From: Hyphomicrobiales bacterium
Lineage (GTDB): Bacteria > Pseudomonadota > Alphaproteobacteria > Rhizobiales > Beijerinckiaceae
Reading direction: 5' to 3'
Length of the DNA stretch: 56,310 nt
Assembly (NCBI GenBank): GCA_028290705.1
Contig: JAQGJH010000075.1
Location: 1 to 56,310 of the forward strand
This document shows, piece by piece, positions 54,042 to 56,310 of the stretch. Made by a program: the position numbers and the translations under genes. Below the pieces are notes generated by a model. That model was not told where the DNA came from. It worked only from the letters and a program-made list of their open reading frames with translations, and searched no databases. Numbering within the stretch: the first letter of the stretch is position 1; each line of letters opens with the position of its first letter.

Positions 54042-55748
54042 TTACATGTTCGGATAGTTCGGGCCGCCACCGCCTTCGGGCGTCACCCACACGATGTTCT
54101 GCGCCGGATCCTTGATGTCGCAGGTCTTGCAGTGCACGCAATTCTGCGCGTTGATGACGAAGCGCGGATCGGTCTTCGCCCTGTCGTCGCCATAGACGAT
54201 CTCGTAGACGCCGGCCGGGCAATAGAGCCGCGCAGGTTCTCCATAGAGCGGCAGATTCTCGCGCACGGGAATGGACGGATCTTTCAGTTTCAGGTGAACC
54301 GGCTGGTCTTCCTCGTGGTTCGTGTTGGACACGAAGACCGAGGAGAGCTTGTCGAAACTGATCTTGCCGTCGGGCTTGGGATAGACGATCGGCTTCACGT
54401 CCGCGAGCTTCTTCAGCGTCGCATGATCGGGCTTGCCGTGCTTCAGCGTGCCGAGCGGCGAACCGCCGAAGATCTGATGCAGCCACATGTCGACGCCGCC
54501 CAGCGCCACGCCCAGATAGGTGCCGAGCTTCGACCAGAGCGGCTTGACGTTGCGCACGCGATAGAGATCGCGGCCGATCTCGCTCTCGCGCCATTCGGCC
54601 TCGTAGCCTGAGAGTTCGTCATTGGCGCGTCCCTCCGCCAAGGCCGCGACGACGTGACGGGCCGCCAGCATTCCTGAATGGACCGCATTGTGCGACCCCT
54701 TGATGCGCGGCACGTTGACGAAGCCGGCGGCGCAACCCAGCAGCGCACCCCCGGGAAAAGTGAGCTTCGGAACGGACTGCCAGCCGCCTTCAGTGATCGC
54801 GCGCGCTCCATAGGAGATGCGCTTGCCGCCTTCGAACATGTCGGCCATCATCGGGTGCGTCTTGAAACGCTGGAACTCGTCGAAGGGCGACAGCGTCGGA
54901 TTCTCGTAATTCAGATGCACGACGAAGCCGACCGCCACCTGGTTGTCCTCGAGATGATAGAGGAACGAGCCGCCGCCGGTGCGGGAGTCGAGCGGCCAGC
55001 CGAAGGAATGCATGACGAGACCGGGCTTGTGCTTGCCGGGCGCGATCTGCCACAGCTCCTTCAGGCCGATGCCGTATTTCTGCGGGTCGCGTCCGGCGTC
55101 CAGCGCATATTTCGAGATCAGGATCTTGCTGAGCGAGCCGCGCGCGCCTTCGGCGAAGAACGTGTATTTGCCGCGCAACTCCATGCCGCGCGCGAAACCG
55201 TCCTTCATCTCGCCCTCGCGCGACACGCCCATGTCGCCGGTGGCGATGCCCCGCACCTCGCCGGCCTCGCCGAACAGCACTTCGGCGGCGGCGAAACCCG
55301 GGTAGATCTCGACGCCGAGCGCTTCCGCGCGGGCGCCGAGGTAGCGCGCCACATTGGCGAGCGAGCCGACGAAATTGCCGTGATTGTTCATCAGGCCCGG
55401 CATCAGGGCGTTGGGCAGCCGCAGCCCGCCCGACGGACCCAGCAGATAGAAGCGATCCTCGGTGACGGGCGTCTTGAGGGGCCGATCCGGATCGTCGCGC
55501 CATTCCGGCACGAGCTTGTCCAGCCCGGCGGGATCGATGACCGCGCCGGAAAGGATGTGCGCTCCGACTTCAGACCCCTTCTCGACCACGACCACGGAGG
55601 TGTCGGGCGCGAGCTGCTTGATGTGGATCGCGGCCGCCAGCCCGGCCGGGCCCGCGCCGACGATCACCACGTCGAAGTCCATGCCCTCGCGTTCGATCGT
55701 CTCGCGCGGCGTCTGTTCGGGATTGGGCGAACCCGCGGTCTCGGACAT
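54042..55748 (-). CDS. Electron-transfer flavoprotein:ubiquinone oxidoreductase
   Basis: ETF-QO passes electrons from acyl-CoA dehydrogenases, through ETF, to ubiquinone at the inner membrane. The 568-residue protein starts with an FAD motif (FDVVIVGAGPAGLAAAIHIKQ). It contains GAHILSGAVIDPAGL, the ubiquinone-site region GWPLDSRTGGGSFLYHL and TFPGGALLGCAAGFVNVPRIKGSHNA. The C-terminal ferredoxin-like [4Fe-4S] site is in INAQNCVHCKTCDIKDPAQNI. Two adjacent ATGs (55751, 55748) can start it. It probably serves the acyl-CoA dehydrogenase at 42.0-43.8 kb. Confidence 0.95.
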   Translation of the reverse strand: MSETAGSPNPEQTPRETIEREGMDFDVVIVGAGPAGLAAAIHIKQLAPDTSVVVVEKGSEVGAHILSGAVIDPAGLDKLVPEWRDDPDRPLKTPVTEDRFYLLGPSGGLRLPNALMPGLMNNHGNFVGSLANVARYLGARAEALGVEIYPGFAAAEVLFGEAGEVRGIATGDMGVSREGEMKDGFARGMELRGKYTFFAEGARGSLSKILISKYALDAGRDPQKYGIGLKELWQIAPGKHKPGLVMHSFGWPLDSRTGGGSFLYHLEDNQVAVGFVVHLNYENPTLSPFDEFQRFKTHPMMADMFEGGKRISYGARAITEGGWQSVPKLTFPGGALLGCAAGFVNVPRIKGSHNAVHSGMLAARHVVAALAEGRANDELSGYEAEWRESEIGRDLYRVRNVKPLWSKLGTYLGVALGGVDMWLHQIFGGSPLGTLKHGKPDHATLKKLADVKPIVYPKPDGKISFDKLSSVFVSNTNHEEDQPVHLKLKDPSIPVRENLPLYGEPARLYCPAGVYEIVYGDDRAKTDPRFVINAQNCVHCKTCDIKDPAQNIVWVTPEGGGGPNYPNM

Positions 55749-55885
55749 CATCTTCCCCTTCGGCGCGCCGGAGTCGGTTGGTTCATATCTAAACAATCAA
55801 CCGGCCGGGCGCAAATCTGTGCGACCGCTTTCTTGTAGCCGCAGGAGGCTTCGCGCAACAGATCGCGAAATGGTACAGGAGAGCG

Positions 55886-56310
55886 ATGCTGCCCGAGCCC
55901 CCCTCCTCCCAGCCCCCGAGCGATGCCGAACTGGCGTCGATCCTGCGTTGGTATGTCGAGATGGGCGTCGACGTCGCGGTCGGCGACACGCCGCGCGATC
56001 ATTTCGCCGAAGCCGCCGCCAAGGCTGCGGCGCCGCCGCAGCGCGTCGTGCAGGAAATGCCTGCCGAGAGTGGCGAGCCCGTGCAGCGCAGGCCTGCATC
56101 CCCCACCGGACGGGTGGCTCCCGTGGGTAGAATGATCCAGGCGGCGGAGCCGATGCCCGTGCGCACCGCGGGCGGCAGCGGCGCCATTTCGCCTGAACTC
56201 GCGCAGGCGCAGGCGCGCGAACTGGCGGCCGAGGCCGACACTCTCGACGCCTTGCGGGCGGCGCTGGAGAGTTTCGAGGGCTGCGCGCTGAAGCGGACCG
56301 CCAGCCAGCT
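55886..56310 (+). CDS. Uracil-DNA glycosylase (type 4/5), 5' part only
   Basis: An open frame runs from the ATG at 55886 past the window end, about 141 codons. AGGAGAG lies just upstream. A long Pro/Ala-rich N-terminal extension leads to ELAAEADTLDALRAALESFEGCALKRTASQ. This is the start of the [4Fe-4S] uracil-DNA glycosylase domain, with its first cluster cysteine in the GCALKRTA run. The enzyme removes uracil from DNA. It is cut by the window edge. The gene is divergent from ETF-QO, a pairing I recall in related bacteria. Confidence 0.8.
   Translation, partial: MLPEPPSSQPPSDAELASILRWYVEMGVDVAVGDTPRDHFAEAAAKAAAPPQRVVQEMPAESGEPVQRRPASPTGRVAPVGRMIQAAEPMPVRTAGGSGAISPELAQAQARELAAEADTLDALRAALESFEGCALKRTASQ

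Overview
The window is a dense, GC-rich (by eye about two-thirds G+C) chromosomal segment with short intergenic gaps, frequent ATGA-type gene overlaps and several GTG/TTG starts. It probably comes from an alphaproteobacterium of the order Hyphomicrobiales (Rhizobiales). Pointers are a TIGR02301-type protein, an RT0821/Lpp0805-type lipoprotein, a COG4111-type NAD regulator, two-subunit glycyl-tRNA synthetase, ETF-ubiquinone oxidoreductase beside a type-4/5 uracil-DNA glycosylase, and a TPR protein-ispE-ispB-DUF2007 block. Genus cannot be read from the sequence. I saw no tRNA, rRNA, CRISPR array, transposase or phage gene.

Layout. 0.1-9.4 kb: fabI, a sigma/anti-sigma pair, a DnaJ-type chaperone, a small lipoprotein, pdxH, a NUDIX hydrolase, conserved hypotheticals, ygfZ, an AT-richer orphan secreted protein and a DUF4394 periplasmic protein. 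9.5-14.9 kb: an ECF sigma factor with an RskA-like anti-sigma factor, then tag, an HD phosphohydrolase, a tyrosine phosphatase, the NAD regulator, xseB and a pirin. 14.9-21.3 kb: a long inverted repeat, then glyS, a Fic AMP-transferase, a CDGSH protein and glyQ in one minus-strand run, a His/Arg/Tyr-rich secreted protein, a TrmN6-like methyltransferase and a DUF2007 protein. 21.4-25.3 kb: ispB, ispE and a large TPR protein. 25.4-30.5 kb: nadB and nadA with a striking operator region, a membrane protein, and a SleB-type cell-wall hydrolase. 30.5-39.7 kb: ppdK, dxs, tlyA, a 4Fe-4S RNA methyltransferase, an FAD-linked 2-hydroxyacid dehydrogenase and a SRAP protein. 39.8-44.9 kb: a hypothetical, SDR, enoyl-CoA hydratase, acyl-CoA dehydrogenase and a Sua5-type tRNA t6A enzyme. 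45-49.6 kb: three tandem paralogous Bug/TTT substrate-binding proteins and a bicupin. 49.6-56.3 kb: a GreA/B-like factor, an AcuI-like reductase, two MFS transporters, ETF-QO and the 5' part of a uracil-DNA glycosylase cut by the window end.

How the parts work together. Housekeeping themes are isoprenoid synthesis (dxs, ispE, ispB), NAD synthesis (nadA, nadB and probable regulator), translation (glyQ, glyS, tlyA, RlmD-like, Sua5) and acyl-CoA oxidation feeding ETF-QO. The most informative new signals are regulatory. (1) The ECF sigma operon and the divergent DUF4394 gene carry two back-to-back copies of GCATCC-N15-GTGTAT, which implies a sigma factor that controls itself and DUF4394. (2) A perfect TATGCTC-N5-GAGCATA palindrome lies next to the nadA ribosome-binding site, with a one-mismatch copy 103 bp away toward a divergent membrane-protein gene; the probable cognate regulator is encoded about 15 kb away in the window. 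(3) A Fic enzyme with its own AT-rich upstream region is wedged between the glyQ and glyS subunit genes and overlaps the glyS start. (4) Three solute-receptor paralogs and a bicupin form an apparent operon with no membrane transporter subunits.
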